NCBI RefSeq assembly: GCF_042651785.1
Contig: NZ_JBHSEC010000020.1
Span: forward strand, 186,001-250,000
Source of the DNA: Chungangia koreensis
GTDB taxonomy: Bacteria; Bacillota; Bacilli; Bacillales_A; Planococcaceae
DNA: 64,000 nucleotides
Direction: 5' to 3'
The position numbers were made by a program, and so were the translations under genes. The notes beneath the pieces are model-generated. The model ran no database searches and was not told the DNA's origin. It was given only the letters and a program-made list of their open reading frames with translations. Positions 8,072-17,806 of this stretch are shown here, in pieces (positions within the stretch are counted from its first letter, which is position 1; each line of letters opens with the position of its first letter).

Positions 8072-8848
8072 ATGAATACAATCACGTACGAGCAAAAGGG
8101 GAATATAGGCGTTATTACATTAAATCGACCTGAATCAATGAATGCTTTCAACTATGAGATGCTGCTGGAGTTGTCTCAAGTGGCCGATGCAGTCCGCATT
8201 AATCCTGACATTCGTGTAGTCATCCTAACAGGTGCGGGTGAAAAGGCATTCAGTGTCGGAGCAGATTTAAAAGAACGGAAAAACCTGACTGAACAACAAG
8301 TAAAACGAAATATCTTTAAAATCGGCGAAGTTTTCAGCGCTATCGAAAACTTACCTCAACCGACGATCGCCATGATGAATGGCCATGCATTTGGAGGCGG
8401 GGTTGAACTGGCACTTGCTTGTGATTTCCGGATTGCTGCTGATAACATCAAACTCGGGTTGACAGAGACGAGCCTTGGAATTATTCCCGGTGCTGGCGGT
8501 ACGCAGCGTTTACCGAGGCTGATTGGTGAAGCAAAAGCACTTGAATTGATTTTAACGGCGAAGCGTATGGATGCCCATGAGGCGTTGTCTTACGGAGTGC
8601 TGACCCGCGTCGTTCCAAAAGAAGAGTTGGGCACAGCCGTCTCCGCTTTTGCAGAATCGATACTCGCCAATGGTCCGATTGCTCTCCAACAAGCTAAATT
8701 CGCTATTAAACATGGGATGAATGTAGATCTCCAAACCGGTTTGAAAATCGAACAAAAAGCGTATGAAATTACAATTCCTACAGAGGACCGTATTGAAGCA
8801 TTGAACGCCTTCGCTGAAAAACGGAAGCCGGTTTTCAAAGGCAAATGA
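8072..8848 (+). CDS. Enoyl-CoA hydratase/isomerase
   Basis: 258 residues from ATG 8072, after AAAGGGGG. Crotonase fold: the oxyanion-hole segments are visible as GEKAFSVGADLKE (about 62-74) and FGGGVELALACDF (about 105-117), and the second conserved Glu lies in the TETSLGIIPGAGGTQRLPR segment (about 130-149), where both catalytic Glu of true hydratases are expected. It would hydrate trans-2-enoyl-CoA in the cytosol. It overlaps the next gene by 4 nt (ATGA). No other beta-oxidation gene is adjacent and no FadR-like box is visible upstream, so the pathway is open. Confidence 0.85.
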   Translation: MNTITYEQKGNIGVITLNRPESMNAFNYEMLLELSQVADAVRINPDIRVVILTGAGEKAFSVGADLKERKNLTEQQVKRNIFKIGEVFSAIENLPQPTIAMMNGHAFGGGVELALACDFRIAADNIKLGLTETSLGIIPGAGGTQRLPRLIGEAKALELILTAKRMDAHEALSYGVLTRVVPKEELGTAVSAFAESILANGPIALQQAKFAIKHGMNVDLQTGLKIEQKAYEITIPTEDRIEALNAFAEKRKPVFKGK

Positions 8849-9330
8849 CAAGAAAAGAAACCATTCTTCACTTACTCGAAACCATTTCATATATCGAGTC
8901 TTTAGAGGATGTTCCCGAAGATATCTGGAGGACACCAATTGGAGAGCAGAAATGGAGTTTAGCCGAATTAGTCGGCCATTTCACTCCTTGGGATCGATTT
9001 GTCACAGAACAGCGCATTCCATTCATCCTAAAAGGTGAGCTTCTTCCAAAATCACCAAAGGCTGAAGAAGTAAATGCAGCTTCCTCACTAAAGAGCCGGA
9101 ACAAACCAAGTGAACAGATCATACATGAATTTGCAGCGACTCGAAGTTTGCAAATAAGGGCCATCCGAACGTTAGAAGACTCGTATTGGGAACAAACCAT
9201 TTCAATTGGAACGAATGTCATCAATCTATCAAATTATTTTAAAGGCTTAGCCGAACATGACATACATCATTTCCAAGAAATAGAGGAGTTTCTAAAACAA
9301 TTTAATATTCATAAACCATTGAATTTGTAA
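8845..9330 (+). CDS. DinB-like four-helix protein
   Basis: 161 residues, starting at the ATGA overlap with the hydratase gene, so translation is probably coupled. DinB/YfiT-type features: WSLAELVGHFTPWDRF (about 32-47) and the C-terminal GLAEHDIHHFQEIEEFL, which supply the His residues that bind a metal in this superfamily. Members act as thiol-dependent transferases or are of unknown role. Function here is not assignable from sequence alone. Confidence 0.75.
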   Translation: MTRKETILHLLETISYIESLEDVPEDIWRTPIGEQKWSLAELVGHFTPWDRFVTEQRIPFILKGELLPKSPKAEEVNAASSLKSRNKPSEQIIHEFAATRSLQIRAIRTLEDSYWEQTISIGTNVINLSNYFKGLAEHDIHHFQEIEEFLKQFNIHKPLNL

Positions 9331-9339
9331 AAAAATAAT

Positions 9340-9371
9340 ACGCAGGGGCTACTTTCGACCCCTGCGTTTTT
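9340..9371. terminator. Bidirectional terminator
   Basis: Perfect stem ACGCAGGGG (9340-9348) with CCCCTGCGT (9359-9367), with T residues on both sides, between the DinB-like gene and the convergent acetyltransferase gene. Confidence 0.9.
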
Positions 9372-9383
9372 CAATGCGTTAAA

Positions 9384-9944
9384 TTAAATTGTACTCGGGA
9401 CTTCCGATAGCTTTTCTAACTGCTCCCACTCTTCCCTCAGCATCCCCATCCGGATCGAGTCATAATAGACTCCATTCCAATAGCGGACTTTTCGAATGCG
9501 AGCTTCCATCTTAAATCCAAGCTTTTCCCCGACTTTGATCATCCGATCATTGCCGGACCAAGTCGTATAACCGACACGTACGAGCGGCATCGTATTGAAA
9601 AGATGGTTTACCCACAGCTTCATCGCCTTCGTTCCGATACCCCCGCTCCAATACTTCGGATCATAGACTGTGATGCCGATTTCCGACCATAAGGATGGTT
9701 TGTGTTCCCAATAGTACCCGACGATCCCATTAATCTTCCCGTCAACTTCGATTGCCCAGTAGTCATCGCGGTCTACATAATTAGTTTCCAAAAACTCTTC
9801 GTACGTCTTGGACTTATGTTCATAATAAGGTGCATCCCACTTCTTCCATTCGGGATTGTCCTCTTTAAAGCTCAGTTCCCATAAGCGGAACAAATCATCT
9901 TCTTTAATCGGGCGTATAGTTACGTCTCCTTCTGTATAACTCAA
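9384..9944 (-). CDS. GNAT-family N-acetyltransferase
   Basis: 186 residues. RimJ/RimL-type GNAT layout: TIRPIKEDDLFRLWEL at the start, the SEIGITVYDPKYWSGGIGTKAMKLW stretch at about 93-116 holding the acetyl-CoA pyrophosphate loop (GGIGT in place of the usual Q/RxxGxG/A), and the C-terminal EKLGFKMEARIRKVRYWNG. Such enzymes acetylate protein N-termini, antibiotics or small amines; the substrate cannot be inferred. Single gene between two terminated regions. Confidence 0.8.
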   Translation of the reverse strand: MSYTEGDVTIRPIKEDDLFRLWELSFKEDNPEWKKWDAPYYEHKSKTYEEFLETNYVDRDDYWAIEVDGKINGIVGYYWEHKPSLWSEIGITVYDPKYWSGGIGTKAMKLWVNHLFNTMPLVRVGYTTWSGNDRMIKVGEKLGFKMEARIRKVRYWNGVYYDSIRMGMLREEWEQLEKLSEVPSTI

Positions 9945-9982
9945 GCAATCATTCCTATCTTAAATATTTCTAAAACTTCCTA

Positions 9983-11965
9983 TCATAAATATTTCTCAAA
10001 CCAATCCGTAATCTGATTCAACCGCTCAATCCGCAAGTTCGGCGTTCCCGTACGGGATAAGTTATGGTCAGCATCCGGGAAGCGTACGAACTCCGTTTCT
10101 TTCCCCATGCTTTTCAGTGTAATGTACAATTGTTCGGCCTGTTCAATCGGGCAGCGGAAATCCTTCTCACTATGCAAAATAAGGAGAGGTGTTTCTACAT
10201 TCTTAGCGTATTTCAACGGAGATATGTCCCAAAGCTTTTCCGGATCCTCCATCGTCACTCCATGCTGGAAGTCATTGAAATAGTAACCGATATCAGATAC
10301 TCCAAAGAAGCTAACCCAATTTGAAATCGAACGCTGTGTGACCGCAGCCTTGAAACGGTTAGTATGTCCGACAATCCAGTTCGTCATAAATCCACCGTAG
10401 CTGCCACCGGTAACTCCAAGTCGGTCACGATCAATCCACTTATAAGTTGAAACTGCGTAATCGACCGCTTTCATAATGTCCTCGTAATCACCGCCGCCGT
10501 AATCGCCACGTACAGCGTCTACAAATTGCTGGCTATATCCATGGCTCCCACGCGGATTGATATATAAAACACCATATCCTTTTGCCGCAAAAAGCTGCAT
10601 TTCATGGAAAAATGTATTGGCATACATGGCATGCGGACCGCCATGAATATTAACCACTAACGGATAACTCTTCCCATCCTCGAAATTTGCAGGCTTCATA
10701 ATCCAGCCATGCACATCCCAATCTTTTGATCCGTTGAACGTGATTGCCTCCGGCTCGACAAGCTCAACTTTAGAAATGAATTTGTCATTGAAAGATGTCA
10801 GCTTTTCCCGTTCACCAGTTGTCAATTCAGATTTGTAAACTTCCCCTGGATTCACCGCATCGCTTACCGCTAAAAGTCCAAACTTTCCATCAGGGGAAAT
10901 CGCGTAACCGTAAACATGCTCCTTTTCTGGAGATGCAGGGTACAATTCGCCTTCTAAAGTTGCAAAGTACAGCCGAATATCCCCCATTGTAGACACGGTG
11001 AAATACAGATGATGATCCTTCGTCCAGACAACTGCCGGCGCATGTGCTCCTTGCTGATGATCGGCAGCCGCATAATCTCCGACCGGTGCATCAAGGCCTT
11101 CTGTCAGAGAAATACGGGAACCATCTTCCGAATCATAAACATACAATTCCGTATGCGTAGCATTCTTGAACTGATGTTCGTAGCCGATAAATGCGATATA
11201 ACGGTCATCATAGGAAAACGCAGCTCCCCCAAAATACCCTTCCTCATTAATAATTGTCTTCTCTTCTTTCGTTTCTACATCAACGAGGAATAAAGGCGCT
11301 TTAAAGATGTGGTCCACATTTTCTTCACGGACAATACTCATGACCATCTGTTTTCCATCATGCGATACAGCTTGAAGTGAAAAGTCATAGTTTCCTTCAG
11401 TGAATTGTTCAGTTTCTCCTGTATCAATATCCACGAGTCCGATATGTCGATTGTAATCCTGTGGAATTAGTCCGGCCCCATCCATTTTATATTTCATTTT
11501 ACTGACGATATAAGGTTCCGGCTTTTTCTTGTCCTCTTTCTTTTTCTCCGGTAAATCATTGAACGACTTTCCTTCCTTCAATGATGCATTTACCCAGATT
11601 TTCTTGCCGTCAGGTGACCAGATGAAGCTACTGACGCCCTTTTCATAGTTCGTAATTCTTCTGGCTTCCCCGCCATTTTTCGGGATTACATACAACTGGT
11701 TTTTCTCATCACGATTTGATAAGAAAGCAATCTCTTTCCCATCTTGAGACCAACGAGGCGAAGACACCCTTTCCTTGCCATGCGTCCACTTCGAAATCTC
11801 CCCAGTTTCCAAGTCCATATGAAATAGGTGGGACATATATTTATTTTCCTTTTCATCGATGTACGTCCGTACAAACAGTACCTCTTTTCCATCTGGTGAA
11901 AGTTGTGGATCTGTTACCGAATATAATTTGAATAAATCTTCAGCTTTCAATAGTCGTTTTTTCAT
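9983..11965 (-). CDS. S9 family prolyl-oligopeptidase-type serine peptidase (YuxL-like)
   Basis: 660 residues, no signal peptide. The N-terminal 380 or so residues form a beta-propeller with repeated SPDGK-type strands; the C-terminal alpha/beta-hydrolase domain has the catalytic triad: Ser522 in GGSYGGF, Asp602 in SEKDFRCP, and His634 in DADHN. The oxyanion region is NIHGGPHAMY. This is a cytosolic acyl-aminoacyl or oligopeptidase of family S9C, like B. subtilis YuxL, trimming short peptides. All key residues are present. Confidence 0.88.
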   Translation of the reverse strand: MKKRLLKAEDLFKLYSVTDPQLSPDGKEVLFVRTYIDEKENKYMSHLFHMDLETGEISKWTHGKERVSSPRWSQDGKEIAFLSNRDEKNQLYVIPKNGGEARRITNYEKGVSSFIWSPDGKKIWVNASLKEGKSFNDLPEKKKEDKKKPEPYIVSKMKYKMDGAGLIPQDYNRHIGLVDIDTGETEQFTEGNYDFSLQAVSHDGKQMVMSIVREENVDHIFKAPLFLVDVETKEEKTIINEEGYFGGAAFSYDDRYIAFIGYEHQFKNATHTELYVYDSEDGSRISLTEGLDAPVGDYAAADHQQGAHAPAVVWTKDHHLYFTVSTMGDIRLYFATLEGELYPASPEKEHVYGYAISPDGKFGLLAVSDAVNPGEVYKSELTTGEREKLTSFNDKFISKVELVEPEAITFNGSKDWDVHGWIMKPANFEDGKSYPLVVNIHGGPHAMYANTFFHEMQLFAAKGYGVLYINPRGSHGYSQQFVDAVRGDYGGGDYEDIMKAVDYAVSTYKWIDRDRLGVTGGSYGGFMTNWIVGHTNRFKAAVTQRSISNWVSFFGVSDIGYYFNDFQHGVTMEDPEKLWDISPLKYAKNVETPLLILHSEKDFRCPIEQAEQLYITLKSMGKETEFVRFPDADHNLSRTGTPNLRIERLNQITDWFEKYL

Positions 11966-12041
11966 CTGTCATACCTCCTCAAGTAATGCCCACTCATCTA
12001 TTTCGACATCCGCAATAATGATTCCTTTTCTAATTGAAAAA

Positions 12042-12063
12042 AGATGCCCCTGTTGAGGCATCT
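12042..12063 (-). terminator. Terminator of the Bce-type operon
   Basis: AGATGCC (12042-12048) pairs with GGCATCT (12057-12063), followed by T residues on the minus strand, 19 nt past the permease stop. Confidence 0.8.
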
Positions 12064-12081
12064 ATTTTATCCTGTCTCTCA

Positions 12082-14013
12082 TTATGCCCGTACATGCGCT
12101 AAATATCGCCACCGGATTAGATAAAAATACGTAATTTGGATTATGGTGAATCCTACAAGAACTAAGACCATTTCGTTCAAGATATTGACGTCTGCAAATA
12201 CTTTCCACAATGCCTGCAGTGTCAGAAAAGCAAAGGAACTATGAAGCATGGCGATCCCCCATGGCAGGAAGAATTGGGGAATCAGTTGACGATTGGCGAT
12301 TTTCACAAACTCCCGATCCGTTAATCCGATTCTCCGTAGCACAGCAAATTGTTTTTTATCCGCCTCTAAATTCGTATATAGCTTGAAATAGATGAAACTA
12401 CCTGCAGCTAGTAAGAATACAGCGGCAACCATTAGCCCAATGAACAATAGAAGTGAAAACGTACTTCGTATGATTGAATAGTTCAATCCCGGATTGTCGA
12501 AGGTAAATGGCAGCGAATCTTCTGTACCGCTCATGAATGCCCGGGTCATGATTTGCTCAATTTCAAGTCCAATCGATTTGGTCCGCTGCCAATCCGGTAC
12601 ATGGAATGCATAGAATTTATAAAAGGACTCGAGGTAGGTAGAGCCTTGAAATGGACGATCGATCAACCGATAGTCAAGATCATTAATGATGATCGCATTC
12701 GTGCTTATGGCATTGTCCGGAAATAGCATGAACGGGTATACACCTTGTACGGTCACCGGTACTTTACTTTCCTTCAGAACAGTTTGAACCGTATAGTCTT
12801 CTAAATCTTCAATGGAGCTTTTTGAATAGGGAAGAAAAACTGCTTCTCCCTGCTCCAAAAGGATGAGCGGGAATCCCATGGACGCAGCCAAACTATTCAC
12901 TTCGGAAGCCTTCAGCACATGGACCGGCTGCTCCGAGAAGGAGGACGTTTGTTTTTTTATGAGTAAATCGTTTAAAGAATACGATAATTGTTCCTTCTCC
13001 AGTTCGGACGTAAGCAAATGGATATGACGATTCTCAAACGGATTATTCAGCTGACTCGTATAAATCAGACTCAGTGGATGCAGTTCCCGATATTGAGCCG
13101 TATAAGAAGTGAATGAAGCAAGCGCCCCTACTGACAAGAACGCGAGTGTTGAGACGATTGTGACGATAAAGAACATCCTGGCACTTTCCCGAAGCTTGAC
13201 CGCACTTTCTACAAGAGACAATAACCGGGCATCCCGGTAATAGGTCTTTTTCCTCTTTCTCACAAGTTCTAACAGCAATAGCACCGTATGAGTAAAAAAG
13301 AAATACGTCCCCATGAGTGCCAAAAGCGGAATAATGACTGCAAATGCAGCAATGTTAGCCCGCGTAACGAAAATGGCCAATACATAACCAAAAAGTAATA
13401 ACCCGATGCCAAGGAAGGCTTTGATCTTCGAATATCCAAGTGAATCTGTCTTCCAGCTTCCCCGTATTAAATTCACAATCTTTCTCGTGCGGATGAACAC
13501 CACACTTGTGAATGAAATGATGGTGAAAAGACTAAGGAATGCACCGATTGTCAGTGCAAAAGGTTCCCAAGAAAAATACAGGGGCAAGCTGTCAATCTGG
13601 AGTATTTCGCGAATTATCATCAAAAAGAACTTCGAAAATGCATATCCAAAGCCAATACCCATGAATATGGAGGCTATGCCAATCAGCATCGACTCAACGA
13701 AAATCAGCTTATTCAACTGCCGTTTTGACATTCCTAAATGCAACAGAATCCCGAATTCCTTCGATCGAGCCTCCAAAAAGGCGCTCATGGAATAGAACAA
13801 GAAAAACAACATAAACAAGTACAGGATGATTTCAGCGAGGACCATACCACCAACCGCGACATTCCTCAGAAGCTGTTGATCCAGCATCGGATGGAACAGC
13901 AGCATTGAATAGATGAAAAACACCATGACCGAAACGACACTCGCCAGAAAATAGGCGGCATATAATCGGCGGTTCCTTATGACATTACGATAGGCAAATT
14001 GCCGAAAGGTCAT
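12082..14013 (-). CDS. BceB-type ABC transporter permease
   Basis: 643 residues from ATG 14013 (AAGGAG is 8 nt upstream; ATG 14019 would be too close). FtsX-like topology with about ten membrane segments and one large extracellular domain of roughly 200 residues between helices seven and eight (about 300-510), the hallmark of Bce/Vra permeases that bind lipid-II-targeting peptides such as bacitracin. It is the last gene of an operon with its own kinase and regulator; in these modules the permease itself is the sensor that activates the kinase. The peptide recognised cannot be read from sequence. Confidence 0.88.
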   Translation of the reverse strand: MTFRQFAYRNVIRNRRLYAAYFLASVVSVMVFFIYSMLLFHPMLDQQLLRNVAVGGMVLAEIILYLFMLFFLFYSMSAFLEARSKEFGILLHLGMSKRQLNKLIFVESMLIGIASIFMGIGFGYAFSKFFLMIIREILQIDSLPLYFSWEPFALTIGAFLSLFTIISFTSVVFIRTRKIVNLIRGSWKTDSLGYSKIKAFLGIGLLLFGYVLAIFVTRANIAAFAVIIPLLALMGTYFFFTHTVLLLLELVRKRKKTYYRDARLLSLVESAVKLRESARMFFIVTIVSTLAFLSVGALASFTSYTAQYRELHPLSLIYTSQLNNPFENRHIHLLTSELEKEQLSYSLNDLLIKKQTSSFSEQPVHVLKASEVNSLAASMGFPLILLEQGEAVFLPYSKSSIEDLEDYTVQTVLKESKVPVTVQGVYPFMLFPDNAISTNAIIINDLDYRLIDRPFQGSTYLESFYKFYAFHVPDWQRTKSIGLEIEQIMTRAFMSGTEDSLPFTFDNPGLNYSIIRSTFSLLLFIGLMVAAVFLLAAGSFIYFKLYTNLEADKKQFAVLRRIGLTDREFVKIANRQLIPQFFLPWGIAMLHSSFAFLTLQALWKVFADVNILNEMVLVLVGFTIIQITYFYLIRWRYLAHVRA

Positions 14014-14029
14014 GCTCATTACTCCTTAA

Positions 14030-14794
14030 CTAACTAAATCGAAGATCGTTGACATTTCCGCCCAACAGGGACAAAACGTTAAGAATCCGTTGGAAAAATG
14101 TCTGTCTCCGGTCATCTTTGTATATTTCATTAAAATACTCCCCGTCCTTGATAAACAAGACGCGGTCACAATAGCTTGCCGCAATCGGATCATGGGTCAC
14201 CATGATAATGGTCGTATTTTGCTCTTTGTTGATTCTTTCCAACAACATCAGTACATCCTTGGCAGCTGTTGTATCCAAGTTTCCAGTCGGCTCGTCCGCT
14301 AAAATGATGGGCGGCTGGTGAATGAGCGCCCTACCGATAGCAGTACGTTGTTCCTGGCCCCCTGACAGTTCATTCGGCCGCTTATGGAGGAAATCTGTCA
14401 GATTGAGTTCATTGGCAAGAGCAGCTACGCGCTCATTCATTTCTTCAATCGAATACGTATCGAGCGTAAGGGGAAGTACCATATTTTCCTCGACTGTCAG
14501 CATACGTAATAAGTTGAAGTCCTGGAATACAAACCCAAGCTCCCTGCGTCTAAAAATGGAGACTTCACTCTCTGACATTTTTACAGGGTTCTTTTCATTA
14601 ATAGTAATTTCACCGGAGGTCGGTACATCAATCGTCGAGATTAAGTTCAGCAGGGTGGTTTTACCACTCCCGGAAGGTCCCATGACCGCAAGAAATTCAC
14701 CTTGATCCACTTCGAAACTAAGCCGATTGAGGGCACGTTTTGTCATTTTCCCTTCATAAACCTTCGTGACTTCATCCACTTTAACGATTGCCAT
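14030..14794 (-). CDS. BceA-type ABC transporter ATPase
   Basis: 254 residues. Walker A GPSGSGKTT at about 39-47, Q-loop FQDFNLL, signature LSGGQEQRTAIGRAL (Glu where many members have Gln), Walker B ILADEPTGNLD, and H-loop His in MVTHDP. It belongs to the MacB/LolD-like group that uses ATP for mechanical work on the membrane. It overlaps the kinase gene by 14 nt and lies 16 nt before the permease gene. A C-terminal tail of about 30 residues extends beyond the core fold, common in Bce ATPases. Confidence 0.9.
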   Translation of the reverse strand: MAIVKVDEVTKVYEGKMTKRALNRLSFEVDQGEFLAVMGPSGSGKTTLLNLISTIDVPTSGEITINEKNPVKMSESEVSIFRRRELGFVFQDFNLLRMLTVEENMVLPLTLDTYSIEEMNERVAALANELNLTDFLHKRPNELSGGQEQRTAIGRALIHQPPIILADEPTGNLDTTAAKDVLMLLERINKEQNTTIIMVTHDPIAASYCDRVLFIKDGEYFNEIYKDDRRQTFFQRILNVLSLLGGNVNDLRFS

Positions 14795-15800
14795 TTAATC
14801 CACTCCGCTCTATATGCTCAGGGTTGTTGAAGAGAATGGAAACGGTCGTTCCCTCTCCCACCTCTGAACTGATGGACATGTCATGTCCTAACCTCTCACA
14901 TATTTCATTTGTTAAATACAGTCCCATTCCGGTAGATTCGCCGGTCTTTCGTCCATTTTCACCGGTGAAGAACGCATCGGTCACCCGTTTGAGGTCAGAT
15001 GCAGGAATACCGATTCCTTCATCCGTGACACTGAACAAGACCCCTTCCTCTGTCATTTCCGCAGTCAAAAAGATTTTTTTATTTTCCTCAAAAGTATATT
15101 TGATCGCGTTGGTGATCAGCTGGTTAATCGCAAATAATATCCATTTGCGATCCGTCGGCACCTTGATCCCCTCGTCAATGGAGACAGAAGGAAAGACATG
15201 ATTCGTGATGAATAACCGCTTATTCTCCGATATCACTTCTGTGACGATTTCCTTTAAGGGCACCATTTCAATTTGCATATCACTTTCAAATGTATCAAGA
15301 CGGGCATTGACGAGCACGATGTCCAATTGTTGCTTCATGCGATCAACTTCTTCTTGAATGCTTTTGCGGTCAAGTTCATCCCCTTGCAACATCAATTCCA
15401 GTACGGAGACGGGGGTCTTCATTTGATGGACCCATTGATTCATAAATTGTAAATGACGATTTTGGGAGGAATAAAGGGAATGGACCTCCTGCTGATACAG
15501 TTTGTACAGATCAATCATATATCGGTCAGCCTGGACCATTTCGGGTGTTTTTCCGTTTCTCTGTAATGCATCCTCCATTTTGACAGGCTTCTGCAGGATT
15601 TTCTGGTAAAAGGAATACCGTAAAACAAAACGTGTAAGTAAAAATGTAGCTGTCAATATGATTGTCATGACAATCGCATAAACGGCTGTATCAGCATTGC
15701 GGAAACCGTCCAGCCAAAATAACAACATTAAAAACAACGTCATGAGCAGTTGAAACAAAAGATAAGGGAAATGTTCTTTTATAAATAACTGTAGAACCAT
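14781..15800 (-). CDS. BceS-type intramembrane-sensing histidine kinase
   Basis: 339 residues. Two N-terminal membrane helices (about 12-30 and 36-60) with almost no extracellular loop, the mark of kinases that take their signal from a partner transporter. The phosphorylated His is His125 in WVHQMKTPVS; the ATP-binding half has NAIKYT, DEGIGIP and GESTGMGLYL. It phosphorylates the regulator encoded just upstream; the two genes share one base (TAATG), suggesting coupled translation. Confidence 0.9.
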   Translation of the reverse strand: MVLQLFIKEHFPYLLFQLLMTLFLMLLFWLDGFRNADTAVYAIVMTIILTATFLLTRFVLRYSFYQKILQKPVKMEDALQRNGKTPEMVQADRYMIDLYKLYQQEVHSLYSSQNRHLQFMNQWVHQMKTPVSVLELMLQGDELDRKSIQEEVDRMKQQLDIVLVNARLDTFESDMQIEMVPLKEIVTEVISENKRLFITNHVFPSVSIDEGIKVPTDRKWILFAINQLITNAIKYTFEENKKIFLTAEMTEEGVLFSVTDEGIGIPASDLKRVTDAFFTGENGRKTGESTGMGLYLTNEICERLGHDMSISSEVGEGTTVSILFNNPEHIERSGLNGNR

Positions 15801-16504
15801 TACGTTTCCTCCGGACTTAGGACGAACCGGTAGCCCGCTCCTCTCACTGTTTCAATGGTGGATTCCACTCCGTACTCCGTCAATTTCTTACGCACCCGTG
15901 TCATATTCACGTTAAGTGTATTTTCATCGACAAACATCTGGTCATCCCACAGCTCTTCCAATAACCGTTCGCGCGTCACCACTTTAGGGGCCTGTCCCAT
16001 GAGCAATTCCAAGATGGCACACTCTTTCTTTTGAAGCGGAATCTCTTCATTTTTCACATGTAGCTCCATCCGTTCCAAATATAAAGTCAGTCTTCCTAAC
16101 TTTATGGTGCGTTCTTCTGCTTTTGACGCATATTCACCATACGTCCGTCTCAAATGACTCCTTATTTTCGCAAGGACGATTTCGTAATGGAAAGGTTTCG
16201 TGATGAAATCATCTCCGCCGTTTTCAAGTGCAAAAACCTGGTCCATATCACCCGATCTGGCTGAGATGAATATAATCGGACACGTAGTGTGCTGCCTTAA
16301 CTGGCGGCACCAGTAGTAACCGTCATAGGAAGGCAGATTGATATCAAGTAATATAAGATGTGGCTCGAACGCTGCCGATTCTTCAATGATCCGGTCAAAG
16401 TCTTCCACCACAGCAACCTCGTATTGGTATTTCCTTAATGTATCAGCTAACATATTTGCGATTTTTGTATCATCCTCGATGATTAAAATCCGGTTTGAAG
16501 CCAT
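15800..16504 (-). CDS. BceR-type OmpR-family response regulator
   Basis: 234 residues. Receiver domain with acidic pocket EDD at 10-12, phosphorylated Asp54 in LLDINLP and Lys in ITKPF; winged-helix DNA-binding domain from about 130 to the end (NVNMTRVRKKL, TVRGAGYRF). First gene of the four-gene module. It should activate this operon when the transporter meets its peptide. A TATAAT-like -10 lies upstream on the minus strand, but I could not define the operator. GAGGGGG precedes ATG 16504. Confidence 0.9.
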   Translation of the reverse strand: MASNRILIIEDDTKIANMLADTLRKYQYEVAVVEDFDRIIEESAAFEPHLILLDINLPSYDGYYWCRQLRQHTTCPIIFISARSGDMDQVFALENGGDDFITKPFHYEIVLAKIRSHLRRTYGEYASKAEERTIKLGRLTLYLERMELHVKNEEIPLQKKECAILELLMGQAPKVVTRERLLEELWDDQMFVDENTLNVNMTRVRKKLTEYGVESTIETVRGAGYRFVLSPEET

Positions 16505-16607
16505 CCGGTTTTCCCCCTCGCTTCTTTGTTAATCAAATTATATCAAAGTTTGGTCTGAGAGGAATTGCATTAGACAATGGAGATTAGACTTTTAAAGAAA
16601 CAATTGG

Positions 16608-16733
16608 TTTGGTTGGAAGGTTTGTGGGTTTGGTTGGAAACTTTGATGACTTGGTTGGAAACTTTGAGCGTTTGGTTGGAAACTTTGTGGACTTGGTTGG
16701 AAACTTCGAGAATTTGGATGAAAATTTTTCAAA
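16608..16733. repeat. 21-bp direct repeat, six copies (TTTGGTTGGAA core)
   Basis: Core TTTGGTTGGAA begins at 16608, 16629, 16650, 16671, 16692 and 16713, a strict 21-bp period with a variable part of about 9-10 bp; the first base and the last copy are degenerate. It lies between the Bce regulator and lplJ. Because 21 is a multiple of 3, several frames stay open and give heptad peptides, but none has a convincing ribosome binding site and one runs into the lplJ terminator, so I treat it as non-coding. Confidence 0.85.
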
Positions 16734-16741
16734 ATATAAAA

Positions 16742-16761
16742 AGCTTGGCCGCAGCCAAGCT
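16742..16761 (-). terminator. Terminator of lplJ
   Basis: AGCTTGGC (16742-16749) pairs perfectly with GCCAAGCT (16754-16761), with T-rich sequence after it on the minus strand; 4 nt past the stop. Confidence 0.9.
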
Positions 16762-16764
16762 CCC

Positions 16765-17754
16765 TTAGTAAATCAATCCAATGAATTCTTCTTTCGTAAT
16801 TCCGCCAAGGATTTTTGGTACATCAATTCCATCAATCGCATTTTCAATGGAAGCACGTTCATACTGAACACCTTTTAACTTACTCTCAATCTCCGCCACA
16901 TCACCGACACCGAAGAAATCCCCGTAAATATGGATGTCTTCAATGACACCTTTGTTCACTTGCAGGCGGACATCGATTCCACCGACTGGGAAGCGGTGAG
17001 TTTGTTGCATATTGAATTTCGGAGATTTACCGTAGTTCCAATCCCAGTTACCGTAACGCTCTTTCGAGATTTCATGGATTTTCTCCCAGTCCGCATCCGT
17101 TAGTTCGTATTGCTTAATATCTTCTTCGCCGAAGATTGAGCGTAAAATAGCTTGTTTGAATTCTTCAAACGACACATCACCTTCAATGTAATCAGAAATA
17201 TTTCCTACTCGGCTGCGAACTGATTTGATTCCTTTAGATTCAATTTTGTCTTTCTTCACACGCAACGAAGAAACCACTGCCTCTACGTCCGTCTTGAACA
17301 TAAGGGTACCATGAGAGTACATGCGTCCCTTAGTTGAGAATTGAGCATTCCCGGAAACTTTCTTACCCTCTACTTCGATATCGTTGCGGCCGGATAATTG
17401 AGCTTGAACACCCATTTTCCCTAACGCCTCTACGATCGGGTCCGTGAACTTCTTAAAGTTACGGAAGCTTTCTCCGTCGTCTTTCGTGATGAAACTGTAA
17501 TTCAAGTTATTCAGGTCATGATAAACCGCTCCGCCGCCTGATAATCTGCGGACCACTTTTATACCATTGGCATCAACGTATTCAGTGTTAATTTCTTCTG
17601 CAGTATTTTGGTTCCGTCCGATAATAATCGACGGTTCATTTACATAAAACATAAAATGCGGCTCATTTTCGACATCCATATTGTTCAAAATGAATTCTTC
17701 AATGGCCAGATTGATTTGTGGATCATTTATTCCTTTATTATCAATAAAAATCAC
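16765..17754 (-). CDS. lplJ: Lipoate-protein ligase
   Basis: 329 residues from GTG 17754, with AGAGGAG 8 nt upstream; the reading from 17784 lacks a site. LplA/LplJ features: GRNQNTAEEIN, the RRLSGGGAVYHDLNNLNYSF lipoate-binding loop, the adenylate-binding Lys in GKKVSGNAQF, and HGTLMF. It activates free lipoate with ATP and attaches it to E2 subunits and GcvH, the salvage route. Terminated on its own. In B. subtilis lplJ (yhfJ) also lies near yhfH and hemEHY. Confidence 0.9.
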   Translation of the reverse strand: MIFIDNKGINDPQINLAIEEFILNNMDVENEPHFMFYVNEPSIIIGRNQNTAEEINTEYVDANGIKVVRRLSGGGAVYHDLNNLNYSFITKDDGESFRNFKKFTDPIVEALGKMGVQAQLSGRNDIEVEGKKVSGNAQFSTKGRMYSHGTLMFKTDVEAVVSSLRVKKDKIESKGIKSVRSRVGNISDYIEGDVSFEEFKQAILRSIFGEEDIKQYELTDADWEKIHEISKERYGNWDWNYGKSPKFNMQQTHRFPVGGIDVRLQVNKGVIEDIHIYGDFFGVGDVAEIESKLKGVQYERASIENAIDGIDVPKILGGITKEEFIGLIY

Positions 17755-17806
17755 AACAACCACTCCTCTCAATTTTCCCAACATTATTTTAACTCAAATA
17801 GGTTAC

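Noticed and set aside
12082..16504. Unusual defence or toxin system
   Set aside because: All four genes fit the well-known Bce antimicrobial-peptide module.
16577..16878. Two overlapping ORFs of 63 and 89 codons with heptad repeats (WLETL or LVGNF)
   Set aside because: Both are by-products of a 21-bp repeat that keeps frames open; no good ribosome binding site, and they run into the lplJ terminator and gene.
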